From assembly GCF_002197845.1 (NCBI RefSeq), contig NZ_NIDE01000002.1, forward strand, positions 124,001 to 188,000: a stretch of 64,000 bases of DNA, given 5' to 3'. Shown piece by piece: positions 8,446 to 17,627 of this stretch (position 1 is its first letter; the number at the start of each line of letters is the position of its first letter). This DNA comes from Fimbriiglobus ruber (GTDB lineage Bacteria; Planctomycetota; Planctomycetia; Gemmatales; Gemmataceae). The notes beneath the pieces were generated by a model. That model made no database searches. It was not told where the DNA came from and saw only the letters and a program-made list of their open reading frames with translations. The translations under genes were made by a program, and so were the position numbers.

Positions 8446-9264
8446 CTATTCGTGTGCAGGCCGGTTTCCGTGACCGGCCGGACGCGGCAGCCGCCTGGGG
8501 TCGGCAAGCCGATTTCCGTGACCGGCCGCCCGTGACGGCGATTGCGGGGCCAGCCGGTCGGCACGCGCCTGGTAGGCGTCCAGTTGGGCGGCGTCGCCGG
8601 CGTGGGCAAAAACCGCGAGCAGCCGCCGGCACAGTCCGCCGCACGCTACGTCTTCGGCCGACAGGTTGCGGACCAGCGGGTAGGCGTCGGCCGCCCGGCC
8701 GACGTCGGTCAGCGCGGCGGCCAGGGTCAGCCGGTACGGCAGCGCGTGCGGGGCCAGCCGGTGGGCTCGTTCCAGTGCCGGGAGGACGTCCGCCAGGGGG
8801 CGGCCGAGCATCAGCCGGTAAACCGCCGCCCCGTACCAGGCCGGGTGATAATCGGGCCGCAGACGGGCGAGGCGGTCGCACACGTTCTGGGCCGCGGCGT
8901 ATCGGCCGACCCGGCCCAGACCTTTCGCCAGGGCCGGCAGGTGGGGCGTCGGGCACTGTCCGGGGTTGGCCAGGCGGTCGTAGACCGCGGCGGCCGCCCG
9001 CACGAGCCCGAACCGCAGGTAGCAGTCGGCCAGGGTCAGTTCCCCCGTGACCCCGAGCAGCCCGTGTCGCGCGGCTGTCTCCAGGTAATGGATCGCGCGG
9101 GCGTACTCCTCCAGATCGTGCTCGGCGAGGCCGACCACTTCGTTCAGGCCCGGGTGGTCCGGGTCGGTCCGCAGCCCGTCCTGGCCGGTCTCCCGGGCAG
9201 CGGTCGGGCGACCGGACGTCAGATGTCCGACCGAGGCCCAGTGGAGCAAGTCGGTGATTGTCAC
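8446..9264 (-). CDS. TPR protein B
   Basis: About 272 residues of TPR-like helices ([20 protein letters not shown], [17 protein letters not shown] and similar). A Cys-rich turn ([11 protein letters not shown]) sits at the place of VVCTGCLTRM in TPR protein A. GTG 9264 is chosen because GAGG lies about 6 bases upstream; the open frame extends further but without homology to protein A. The last 30 residues repeat RPAGHGNR twice and are low complexity. Probably a paralogue of protein A. Function unknown. Confidence 0.65.
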   Translation of the reverse strand: MTITDLLHWASVGHLTSGRPTAARETGQDGLRTDPDHPGLNEVVGLAEHDLEEYARAIHYLETAARHGLLGVTGELTLADCYLRFGLVRAAAAVYDRLANPGQCPTPHLPALAKGLGRVGRYAAAQNVCDRLARLRPDYHPAWYGAAVYRLMLGRPLADVLPALERAHRLAPHALPYRLTLAAALTDVGRAADAYPLVRNLSAEDVACGGLCRRLLAVFAHAGDAAQLDAYQARADRLAPQSPSRAAGHGNRLADPRRLPRPAGHGNRPAHE

Positions 9265-9271
9265 GGGCACC

Positions 9272-9484
9272 TCAAGGATGACGAAGGGCGGATCGTGCGG
9301 GCGTCCAGTAGTCGGCCCGGGTGATTGGCGTGGCTTTCCGGGTGGCTGTCGGAGAACCATCTCTTGCCGACGACCACCCGGAAAGCCACATCCCTATTCC
9401 AGCGAGGGCCAACGGCACCGTGGTAATTAGCAGGCAAAGCCAGTGCGGATTGTCCCCGTTCGGTTCGGGCCGCCAGAAACTCAT
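9272..9484 (-). CDS. Possible small membrane protein
   Basis: 70 residues with one strongly hydrophobic stretch (LCLLITTVPLALAGIGMWL, about 17-35). Its C-terminal half is encoded across the 9330-9389 hairpin. It ends just before TPR protein B and could be its leader gene. No family is recognised and no good ribosome-binding site is seen. Confidence 0.3.
   Translation of the reverse strand: MSFWRPEPNGDNPHWLCLLITTVPLALAGIGMWLSGWSSARDGSPTATRKATPITRADYWTPARSALRHP
9330..9389. repeat. Long imperfect hairpin, 23-bp arms
   Basis: Arms 9330-9352 and 9367-9389 are inverse complements except for 2-3 central bases (GGCTGTCGG against GGTCGTCGG). The arms start GTGGCTTTCCGGGTGG and the loop is 14 bases. 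No U-tract follows on either strand, so it is more likely a dispersed palindrome than a simple terminator. Confidence 0.6.
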
Positions 9485-10028
9485 GCCTTAATTCTCCCCG
9501 GAGGCATCACCGTTCACGGAGCGAAGATGCGAGTGCCGCCGAAACCGTTGCCCTCGCTATTCGGGCCGAAACCCAAGCATTCCGAGGCAGTCGCGAACAA
9601 GGAGGATGGACAAAAAAGATACTGAGACTTAGTCTCATTTATAGAAGCTCACTGTACCGGGAAATACTACCCTTGCAACGGCAATTCGGAGAGATTTAGT
9701 GCTGTTTGTGATAACTTCTGATAAGTACAGTCTTTAGCGATAGCCAGACGAAGTCGGTAACGGCACTGCACATAGCATGAGACTTTATCTCAGAAAATTT
9801 ATCTTCTTTGTCCGAAGCGACCGGCACAAAGCCACAAAAATTATCTGAATGCCGTATTTTTGGACTGAAGGGTTGAGATGCAGAGGTTGCGAAAAGTGTC
9901 GATCCGAAATATGGATGTCGCAACCCGTTGGGGTACAAAACCTTACTCAATCACCAGCCCGGGCGTTGCCGGCCTCGCCCGGGGCATAGAAAGCTTGTCA
10001 AAACACGACCGTCCCTTCGGTCCGCAGC
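9485..10028. other. Intergenic region without a recognised gene
   Basis: GC content falls here. An 84-codon frame (9696-9950, minus) shows no recognisable family. Two short palindromes share TGAGACT...: 9623-9637 and 9779-9793. I see no RNA gene or other clear feature. Confidence 0.5.
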
Positions 10029-12047
10029 TCAGTCGACATAAGGGTCGGCTCCGAGGTCTTCGAGCATTTCCTGTCGCTGCTTGTCGTAGTTCATCAGGTC
10101 GAGTCGTTGCTTGTAGTGCTTCTTCTCGACCCGCCGCTGGGCCTTCTTGAACAGCCCGCGGTACAGGTTCCACGCCCGCGACCCACCCTCCTTGCCGAGT
10201 TCTTCCAGGTCCCGCTGCCGCTGGACCCCGAGCCCTTCGAGAAGTTGGTCCTCCAGGGACACGAAGAACAGGGCCGACCCCGGGTCGCCCTGCCGGCCGG
10301 CCCGCCCGGCGAGCTGGCGGTCGATCCGCTCGGCCTCGTGCCGCTCCGTCCCGATCACGTGCAGGCCGCCGAGGTCGGCGACACCGACGCCGAGCTTGAT
10401 GTCCGTCCCCCGGCCGGCCATGTTCGTGGCCACCGTGACCCGGCTCCGCTGGCCGGCCATACTAACGATCTGGGCCTCGTTCGCGTCCTGGCGGGCGTTC
10501 AGCACCTGGTGTTCGACGCCCATCTCGGTGAGCAGCGCGCTCACCCGCTCGGACTTGTCGACCGACCGCGTCCCGACCAGGACCGGGCGGCCCTGGCCGT
10601 TCATCTCCCGGATCTGTTCGGCCACCGCCTGGAACTTGGCCTGCTCGTTCGGGTAGACCACGTCCGGTTCCTGGGACCGGACGACCGGCCGGTTAGTCGG
10701 CACCTTCGTCACCCACCGGCGGTAGACCCGGCGGAGTTCCCAGAAGTTCGGCATCAGCGTCCCGCTCATCCCGGCCAACTTCTTGTACAGCCGGTAGAAG
10801 TTCTGGTACGTGATCTGGGCCGCGTGGTCGGACTGGACGTTGATCGGCACCTTCTCCTTGGCCTCGACCGCCTGGTGCAGGCCGTCCCGCCAGTGTCGGT
10901 CCGGCATCGGCCGGCCGGTCCCTTCGTCGATGATGACGATCTTGTTCTCTTTACTGATCATGTAGTGGTGGTCGCGGGCGAACCGGTGGTATGCGTGCAG
11001 CGACCGCTCGATCGCCTCGATCATCTTGTCCATCGCGTGCGCGTGCGGGCCGGCCGGCGGGTTCGAGTACCGGACCATGTACCGGCCGGCGTCGGTCAGC
11101 TCGATCTTGTCCTTCTTGAGGTCGAGGCGGTAGTGTTCGTCCCGCTGCATCTCCCGGACGACTTTGTCCGCCCAGTGGTAGACCACCTGCTCGTCCGGGG
11201 TGGCCGCCCGGGTCGGGTTGGCGATGATGAGCGGCGTCCGGGCCTCGTCCACGAAAATGCTGTCGGCCTCGTCCACGATCGCGTAGTTCAGTTCCCGCTG
11301 GACCCGCGGGTCGGCCGGCCCCTCGTGCCCCGTCCACGGGGCCCAGAACGGGGCGGTCGACGCCTGCCCGCCGCGGACCTTGAGGCGGTCCCGCAGGAAG
11401 TCGAACCCGAACTCGCTGGCCGTCCCGTAGGTGATGTCGGATCGGTACTGCTCGCCCCGGGCCGCGTCTTCCATCTTCTGGAAAATGCACCCGACGGACA
11501 TGCCGAGCAACCGGTAGACCGGCCCCATGTCCTCGGCGTCCCGCTTGGCCAGGTAGTCGTTCACGGTCGTGACGTGGACGCCCTTGCCGGGCAGGGCGTT
11601 GAGGAACGTGGGGGCGACGGCGCTGAGCGTCTTCCCTTCCCCGGTCGCGAGTTCGACGAGGCCGCCGTAGTGCATGACCACGCCGGCCGCGAGTTGCACG
11701 TCGAACGGCTGGAACCCGTGGACCCGGCGGACGGCCGCGCAGGCCAGGCCGAACGCCTCGGGGATCATCTTGTCGAGGTTCGCGCCGCCGCGGGCGCGGC
11801 CGCGGAGGTGCATGCTGGTCTTCCGCATGTCCTCGTCGTTCAGCGGCAGGTACCGGGCCTCGAACTCGCGAATCCGGGGGATCAGGAGAGCGGCCGCCGC
11901 GAGCCGCCGTTTCCACGGCAGCCCGACCAGCGTTTGCATCCGGTTCCACCCCGGCGTTCCGAGTCGCCCGGGCACGTTCGCGATCTTCGGAACGGCGGGC
12001 TGGTGGGCCTCGGGCGGTTGGTGTTCGACGAGGGCGGCCGTACTCAC
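10029..12047 (-). CDS. SecA-like translocase ATPase, short accessory form
   Basis: 672 residues. DEAD-motor SecA family: Walker A ATGEGKT (134-140), the Walker B region IVDEADSIFVDEARTPLI, and motifs YGTASEFGFDFLRD, LVGTRSVDKSE and NMAGRGTDIKLG. It stops soon after the second motor domain (EDQLLEGLG...), with only a short helical tail. It therefore lacks most of the helical wing and scaffold and the C-terminal zinc motif of a full SecA. The full-length secA is at 48681-52508. The GTG at 12047 has GGAGG 8 bases upstream. Probably a SecA2-type accessory translocase; its substrates are not evident. Confidence 0.85.
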   Translation of the reverse strand: MSTAALVEHQPPEAHQPAVPKIANVPGRLGTPGWNRMQTLVGLPWKRRLAAAALLIPRIREFEARYLPLNDEDMRKTSMHLRGRARGGANLDKMIPEAFGLACAAVRRVHGFQPFDVQLAAGVVMHYGGLVELATGEGKTLSAVAPTFLNALPGKGVHVTTVNDYLAKRDAEDMGPVYRLLGMSVGCIFQKMEDAARGEQYRSDITYGTASEFGFDFLRDRLKVRGGQASTAPFWAPWTGHEGPADPRVQRELNYAIVDEADSIFVDEARTPLIIANPTRAATPDEQVVYHWADKVVREMQRDEHYRLDLKKDKIELTDAGRYMVRYSNPPAGPHAHAMDKMIEAIERSLHAYHRFARDHHYMISKENKIVIIDEGTGRPMPDRHWRDGLHQAVEAKEKVPINVQSDHAAQITYQNFYRLYKKLAGMSGTLMPNFWELRRVYRRWVTKVPTNRPVVRSQEPDVVYPNEQAKFQAVAEQIREMNGQGRPVLVGTRSVDKSERVSALLTEMGVEHQVLNARQDANEAQIVSMAGQRSRVTVATNMAGRGTDIKLGVGVADLGGLHVIGTERHEAERIDRQLAGRAGRQGDPGSALFFVSLEDQLLEGLGVQRQRDLEELGKEGGSRAWNLYRGLFKKAQRRVEKKHYKQRLDLMNYDKQRQEMLEDLGADPYVD

Positions 12048-12726
12048 GGGAACTTCCTCCGGTGTTCGCGCGGGAAGGGCGCGGCGGTACACCACCATAC
12101 TATCCAAACACGAGCCGCGGTAGGTAGGTCGCGGAACGCAAAAACGGCATTCAGACTGACGCCCCGGCAACCTCGGTCGCGTGCGGCGGGGTGGGCGCTC
12201 TGGGAGAAATAACACGGGTGCGGCACAGGTATTTCGATCGGATAAGCGAAGGGAGGACGAAAGTCTATCCTTTTCGGGGCCAGGGCGGGAAGGGGAGGGT
12301 TAACGAAGATGAGCGTGAGTGGCGGCTACGTCCCCCAGGTTCGCACCCAGAGTTACCTTTTGCCATCTCCGACGGGGCTCAGAACTGGGTGTGCGAATGG
12401 GTAAGGAGTCCCGGAGGGACGACGCGCGGGAGAGTCCCGGGACGTGGCCAAAGGACATGAGTACCGGCTTGACCACTACTTAGCCCACCACCAAATGGTC
12501 CTGCCGTTTATACTTTTGCGAAGAAGCGGGAAACGAGGACAGTCCGTTACAAACCAATCAAGACTTAAAGTGCGCATTTTAGGAAATATCGGCTAAAGCC
12601 ATTCAGTCGTGCCATCCGATCGAACGTATGGTCGTAAGATCTATGTATCTTCTTGGCCATCAGCTTTACCAAAATACCCATCCGTTAGCGACTACCGCTA
12701 ACAGTCTGGGTGAATGGAATCACTTT
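12048..12726. other. Intergenic region, partly repeat-like
   Basis: No convincing gene. The stretch 12240-12460 contains short hairpins built from GTCCCGGAGGGAC and GTCCCGGGAC and resembles dispersed intergenic repeats of planctomycetes, from memory. The rest, towards 12700, is AT-richer and probably carries the promoter of the next gene. Confidence 0.4.
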
Positions 12727-13935
12727 ATGCGATGTGGATACGCCACTTGCCTTTTCCCGCTCTGCCTGCTGGCAACAGGTTTAGCGTCTGGTTGTCAAAC
12801 GGCCCAACTACGCCAAGGCAGCATAAATCAGGCGGCATCTTACGGCGACCTTCAAGAACAGCAGGTTCTCGATAACCTGGCCAAGTTCGCTTATGACATT
12901 AATTCATTCCCATCTTTTGCTTACTCTGCTCAGGGGACGAATCAGGTACAAGACACATTGTCTATCATGAGCACAAGCAGTTGGCAACGAATCGCTGGCG
13001 GTGTCTACGGGTGGATGTCGTCTACTGCTGTGCCTTCCGCGGCGCGACAGGGAACTCAAAGCTGGATCCTTCAACCGCTCAACGATCCACGCAAACTCGA
13101 CTTGATGCGCTGCGCGTATCAACAGGTCGTCCGGGCCAACTTGGCAGCCTGCGGATCGCCAATTGCGGGAACACCGGCGACCTGCGGCGGGGGTAATTGC
13201 CCGGATTGTTCCAAGCGGCTGAATTCGTTCTACACCGGCAAGGCGGACACACCGCCGCCCTTACCAGGTGACCCGAAGGACGCCGGCCGAGTTACGAATC
13301 TGTGTCTGGGGAACAATCCTGCCTGGTTCGCTTCGGGATGCAAAAAGGACTTACCGAAAGCCTGTCGTTGTTTGAAGTACGGGCACTACTGCGGGGTGTA
13401 CGTCTGGGTCTTGCCAGGTGGCGAGGACGAGTTAGCGAAGCTGACGCTGGCAATCCTCGACTACGCCGTCAACGCACCAGCCGATGCTTCCAAGCCCGCG
13501 TCGAAGCAAGTTGCCTACTTTGTGGACGCGACCGGCAAGCAAACGACGCAGGCAAACGCCGTCGGTGTCGTATCTGGAACTGTACCGGCTAACAAGCCGT
13601 CTATCAGCATATTAAAAGCCGACTTGCCTAAGACAATTAAGATACTCGAAGACAAACTGGCGGCAACGACGTCCGCTCATGCGGAATACATGAAAGGCAA
13701 GAATCCTGAAGCGTTCGCCGCCGATCCAACGGCCAAACGTCTCAAAGCAGACATAGAAACTTATACACAAGACATCAAAACATTAAAGCTACACGGCGTT
13801 GGATTAGAAGAGCTTCCGGATCAACCAGCACCGTACCGGCCCTCGATTGACGAGACTTCCGGTCCGAACCTGCTTCAAATCCAATCTCGACTTCAAAGCA
13901 CTCAACCCGTCCCAACAGTCTTCCCGACCCCATAA
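12727..13935 (+). CDS. Secreted lipoprotein of unknown function
   Basis: About 402 residues. The N-terminus is a type II signal peptide: hydrophobic core LFPLCLLATGLA followed by the lipobox LASGC. The mature part has two Cys clusters (CGGGNCPDC near 160; CKKDLPKACRCLKYGHYC near 220), a Pro-rich stretch and a lysine-rich C-terminal helix. ATG 12727 is chosen because it gives a proper signal peptide; the frame opens earlier at 12628. Base composition is less GC-rich than the neighbours, a possible sign of transfer. No family recognised. Confidence 0.7.
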   Translation: MRCGYATCLFPLCLLATGLASGCQTAQLRQGSINQAASYGDLQEQQVLDNLAKFAYDINSFPSFAYSAQGTNQVQDTLSIMSTSSWQRIAGGVYGWMSSTAVPSAARQGTQSWILQPLNDPRKLDLMRCAYQQVVRANLAACGSPIAGTPATCGGGNCPDCSKRLNSFYTGKADTPPPLPGDPKDAGRVTNLCLGNNPAWFASGCKKDLPKACRCLKYGHYCGVYVWVLPGGEDELAKLTLAILDYAVNAPADASKPASKQVAYFVDATGKQTTQANAVGVVSGTVPANKPSISILKADLPKTIKILEDKLAATTSAHAEYMKGKNPEAFAADPTAKRLKADIETYTQDIKTLKLHGVGLEELPDQPAPYRPSIDETSGPNLLQIQSRLQSTQPVPTVFPTP

Positions 13936-14043
13936 TGGTGGCCCGGAAACTGATAACACCCGAGCCCGCTACCATTAGACATGGGCTCGGCTACGCCCGC
14001 ATCTGTTAAAAGGGGCGGGGTTTATTACACCTGCTGGCCCAAT

Positions 14044-14146
14044 ATTACCTCGGCATGAAATAAGCTCAAAAATTGAAGCACAAAAGCACGGGGAACCGCG
14101 TTCGTTTCGGATTTAAATTGTTGAGTTTATTTCATGCCGAGGTAAT
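14044..14146. repeat. 103-bp element with 31-bp inverted ends
   Basis: Arms 14044-14074 and 14116-14146 match at about 28 of 31 positions, beginning ATTACCTCGGCATGAAATAA. About 41 bp lie between. The flanking DNA is AT-rich for this genome. The layout is that of a MITE-like or REP-like element. The remainder of the 13936-14519 gap shows nothing else I can name. Confidence 0.65.
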
Positions 14147-14519
14147 ACCACATCCACATTTTGGATATAGCCCCAGACTCGCCCGAAATTTTCTAAAGCA
14201 TCATTGATGTAGATTTCTGAGTTAGTCACTTATTCCATCCTTTGCAAGTTCGGGACCCCACGGCCGCGGTCAATAGTAGGGCGTTTGCATGGAATCACTT
14301 CCAGGAGACGAAGCGGGAAAAGACCGCGGAAAATCTTACCCGTATGCGGTGGCGCCGCCAGTTGAACAGTCGACGAAATGTGTACTGATCGATACTGTCT
14401 TAATTCGGACAGATATATTTTCCGGCCGCCGACGACGGCCCCACGGCGACCGCTGTTGTGGTGCCGGGTCGGGTCGGGTAAGAAGGAGGGATACCCAGAT
14501 TGCGGAGGCAGGTTCGACT

Positions 14520-15521
14520 ATGGCCCGAAAGGACCTGAACGAGCGCGCGGCCGGATACCGCCGCGTCAACGCGGTGTACGAACGGCTGCGGGTGAAGCGC
14601 GGCGCGCCGCCCGCCCACCTCCACCTCGCGGCGGCCCCGTCGCCCGACGAACCCGCGGCCGCCGCGCTCGCTCTCCTGTTCCCCGCCGCCCCGCCCGACG
14701 GGCCGGAGTGGCTGACGGACGCGGCCGAAGCGGTGTTGGGGGGCGAGCCGGCCGTGACACCCGCGGACGAACCCGGCGGGGGCGGAACGGTCCGGGCGGG
14801 CGAATGGGCGTTTGAAGTGCGGGCGGCGACCGGCTCTTACCACGACGAACCCCGCGAGGTCGCGGACCGCATTCCCGAACTGCGGCTGCGGGCGGCCGTC
14901 GCGGACCACGCCGGCTGGGTCGAAGTCGAGGTCGTCGCCGCGCCGGACGACGCGAACGCGAATGACCGCCTGGCTCAAGCCGGGCGGCTCCTGGCGAAAC
15001 TCGGGGCCGGCGGGGCGAGCGTCCTTTATTCTCCGAAAACCGATGCGCACGTTCTGTTCACCGCCGCAGCCGGGGCCGCACTGGCGGGCGGACAGGTGGC
15101 CACCGCCCTCCGCCCGGCGGACGCGCCGGTGCCGATCGCCGGGGTGTCGGCCGACGACCCCCGCGTGCGGGCGGCCGCGGCGACGGCCCGCGCCCGGGTC
15201 GGCGAGTTCCTGGCCGCCTTCGCCGCCCGCGCGCCCGGCGAATCGTTCGCGGTCAAGGCCCCGTTCGCGGACGAGAACGGCGTCGAGTTCATGTGGGTGT
15301 CGGTGACGGAGGCGGACGACGGCCACGTCCGAGGACGGGTCGACAACGAGCCGGCGTTCGTGAAGACGGTCCGCCTGGGCGAGACCGTCCGCGTCTCCCA
15401 CGGCGACCTCAACGACTGGCTGTACGTCCGCGGCGGCCGGCTGCACGGCGGCTTCACCCTGCCCCTGATCGACGACCACCTCCGCACCGGGCCGCCGGCG
15501 AGCGAGGAAGACGCGGCGTGA
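14520..15521 (+). CDS. DUF2314-domain protein
   Basis: 333 residues, no signal peptide. The C-terminal 85 residues match DUF2314: ENGVEFMWVSVTEADDGHV, RGRVDNEPAFVKTVRLGE, VSHGDLNDWLYV, GGRLHGGFTL. The N-terminal 240 residues are Ala-rich and not recognised. ATG 14520 is chosen because GGAGG lies upstream and the earlier frame lacks features. The role of DUF2314 is not established. It precedes rsgA by 43 bases and may share its transcript. Confidence 0.8.
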   Translation: MARKDLNERAAGYRRVNAVYERLRVKRGAPPAHLHLAAAPSPDEPAAAALALLFPAAPPDGPEWLTDAAEAVLGGEPAVTPADEPGGGGTVRAGEWAFEVRAATGSYHDEPREVADRIPELRLRAAVADHAGWVEVEVVAAPDDANANDRLAQAGRLLAKLGAGGASVLYSPKTDAHVLFTAAAGAALAGGQVATALRPADAPVPIAGVSADDPRVRAAAATARARVGEFLAAFAARAPGESFAVKAPFADENGVEFMWVSVTEADDGHVRGRVDNEPAFVKTVRLGETVRVSHGDLNDWLYVRGGRLHGGFTLPLIDDHLRTGPPASEEDAA

Positions 15522-15564
15522 CCCGGCGGGTCGCGCGTCTTGATTCACTCCCCGAGCCTTCAGC

Positions 15565-16767
15565 ATGGCCAAGAAGAAAAAAGTCCGGGTCGAGTTCCGG
15601 CGGAACCGGACCAAGCCACCCCGCGAGAACGACATCACGCGGGACTTCCGCGAGGATGCCGAGCAGGCCGAAGACGCGCAGAGCGGCGAGCGGGTCCGCG
15701 CGAAGGGGGACGTGTCCCGCCACCGCACGATCATTCAGGACGACTCCACGTCGGCGGCCGGTGGCGAGATGGCAGCCGGCATGCCCGCGGCCAGCGGCGA
15801 CGGCTGCCTGCCCGGGCGGGTGCTGAAGGTCCACGGGCTCTATAGCTACGTGGAAATGGAAGACGGCCGCATCTTCCGGTGCGCCGTCCGCCGCCTGCTC
15901 AAATCACTTCTCACCGATGAGCGGAGCATCGTCACCACCGGCGACCGCGTCTGGTTCCGGCCGTCCGGCACCGGCGCGGCGGCGGCCGAGGGGGAAGCCA
16001 CCCCGTCGCCCACGCCCGCGTTGACCACGGTGCCGAACGAGGGCATGATCGAGCGCGTCGAGCCGCGGCACGGCGTCCTCACCCGGGCGTCGCGGCGGCG
16101 GGAGCACGTCCTCGTCGCCAACGTCGACCAGCTCGTCATTGTCATGTCCCTGGTCCAGCCTGACCTGAAGCCGCACCTGATCGACCGCTACACCGCGTCG
16201 GCAGAAAAGGGCGGTCTTGCGCCGATCATCTGTTTAAACAAGGCCGACCTCGCGGACGCGACCGAGTTGCAGCCGCTCATCGGTGCGTACTCCCAACTCG
16301 GCATCCCGACGGTCCTGACCAGCGCGCGAACGGGGTTCGGCGTGCCCCGGTTGCGGGAACTCCTCCGCGGCCGGGCGACGGTCTTCTCGGGCCAGAGCGG
16401 GGTCGGCAAGTCGTCGCTGCTGAACGCCGTCCAGCCCGACCTGGCGCTGCGGGTGAAAACTGTCAGTGACTCGAACCAGAAGGGCCGGCACACGACGACG
16501 ACGGCCGAGCTGATCCGGCTCGAATTCGGCGGCTGGGTCGTTGACACGCCGGGCGTCCGCCAGCTGCAACTGTGGGACACGCGGCCGGAGGAGGTGGAGG
16601 GGTACCTCCGTGATTTCCGCCCGTTCGTCCCGCTGTGCGCGTTCCCGGACTGTACGCACACACACGAGGCGCGGTGCGCGGTGAAGGCGGCCGTCGCCCG
16701 GCATCTCATCAACGACCGCCGGTATCACAGCTACCTCGGGATGTTCCACGGCGTGGCCGAGGACTGA
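15565..16767 (+). CDS. rsgA: Ribosome small-subunit-dependent GTPase A
   Basis: 400 residues. Circularly permuted GTPase that helps late maturation of the 30S subunit. The order of motifs is that of the family: OB-fold domain (about 80-140), then G4 NKAD (225-228), G1 GQSGVGKSS (276-284) and G3 DTPG (327-330). The C-terminal zinc site is CAFPDCTHTHEARC (C358, C363, H365, C371). The Lys/Arg-rich N-terminal 60 residues and a Pro/Ala insert near 135-155 lengthen it relative to E. coli RsgA. Confidence 0.95.
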   Translation: MAKKKKVRVEFRRNRTKPPRENDITRDFREDAEQAEDAQSGERVRAKGDVSRHRTIIQDDSTSAAGGEMAAGMPAASGDGCLPGRVLKVHGLYSYVEMEDGRIFRCAVRRLLKSLLTDERSIVTTGDRVWFRPSGTGAAAAEGEATPSPTPALTTVPNEGMIERVEPRHGVLTRASRRREHVLVANVDQLVIVMSLVQPDLKPHLIDRYTASAEKGGLAPIICLNKADLADATELQPLIGAYSQLGIPTVLTSARTGFGVPRLRELLRGRATVFSGQSGVGKSSLLNAVQPDLALRVKTVSDSNQKGRHTTTTAELIRLEFGGWVVDTPGVRQLQLWDTRPEEVEGYLRDFRPFVPLCAFPDCTHTHEARCAVKAAVARHLINDRRYHSYLGMFHGVAED

Positions 16768-16783
16768 CGCGCGGGGTCCCGGG

Positions 16784-17512
16784 ATGAAGGAAGACGAGTG
16801 GCTGACCTGGAACCACACGCCGCGGCTCATGCTCGGCCAGCGCGGTGTACGGAACCGCCGGAAGCGGCAGCTCGTCGCCGCGGCCGGGTGCCGTTTAGTG
16901 TGGGACCGTTTCCGGAACCCGGCCGCGATTGCGCTGATCGACGCCCTGGAACGGTACACGGACGACCGCGTGGCCGACCACATCTGGAATGAAACTCGAG
17001 CCCGAGTAGAGGCGGAAATCACGGCCGATCAAGATGCGGTTCAACGGGCCGAGCGGCCCGGGCTCGACGGCACGCTCCAGGCCGTGGCTGCCGCCGCGCA
17101 CGACGATGCGGTTGCTGGCGTAGATCGGGCGGTGGACTGGTTGGAGTCTACGGTTCGTCAATCATCTCGGGGATGGCGGGAACAGCAAGCCGCTCTCGCG
17201 GTCTTTCGCAGGCAAGTGTCGGACATCATCCGCGAGATCTTCGGCAACCCGTTCCGTCCGTGGAAAGTCGTGCCGGACTTCCTGGGTGGCGGGCTCGTCC
17301 AACCGGACGGGGCGACAGTACGGCTCACGACCACCGCCCGCGAACTCGCCCGCGGCATCGCCCACGACCAGGCCTTCGACCGGCTCCCGATCCTCGCCGA
17401 CGCGCTCGAAGAGGCCGGCGTGACCGACATCGCCCTGCTCGCCCACTGCCGGTCTGGTGGGCCGCACGCGCGCGGCTGTTGGGCAGTCGACCTCGTACTC
17501 GGGAAAGTGTGA
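16784..17512 (+). CDS. Gemmata-type protein of unknown function
   Basis: 242 residues, no signal peptide or TM. The N-terminal part is helical. The C-terminal part (IFGNPFRPW, AFDRLPILADALEEAG, AHCRSGGPHARGCWAVDLVL) matches a family I know as highly repeated in Gemmata genomes, usually left as hypothetical. It starts 17 bases after rsgA, so it may be cotranscribed with it. The two conserved Cys (HCR and RGCW) and the buried Asp/Arg suggest a compact all-alpha domain, but no activity is known. Confidence 0.75.
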   Translation: MKEDEWLTWNHTPRLMLGQRGVRNRRKRQLVAAAGCRLVWDRFRNPAAIALIDALERYTDDRVADHIWNETRARVEAEITADQDAVQRAERPGLDGTLQAVAAAAHDDAVAGVDRAVDWLESTVRQSSRGWREQQAALAVFRRQVSDIIREIFGNPFRPWKVVPDFLGGGLVQPDGATVRLTTTARELARGIAHDQAFDRLPILADALEEAGVTDIALLAHCRSGGPHARGCWAVDLVLGKV

Positions 17513-17627
17513 CGGGAAAGTTTACGGCAAAACCCGCAAGAGTATCGTTTTCCGTCAGACGGCGGCGTGGTAACTTAAATGTGTTGGCGGTGCCGCACAT
17601 GACGACGGGCCGCCCGGGAGGCCGGCG

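Noticed and set aside
9696-9950. An 84-codon minus-strand frame in AT-richer DNA
   Set aside because: No recognisable family and no clear start signal; may be a remnant but cannot be supported.
10107-12212. A 701-codon plus-strand frame
   Set aside because: Antisense shadow of the short SecA-like gene.
12191-12460. An 89-codon plus-strand frame
   Set aside because: No ribosome-binding site or family; lies in repeat-like hairpin DNA.
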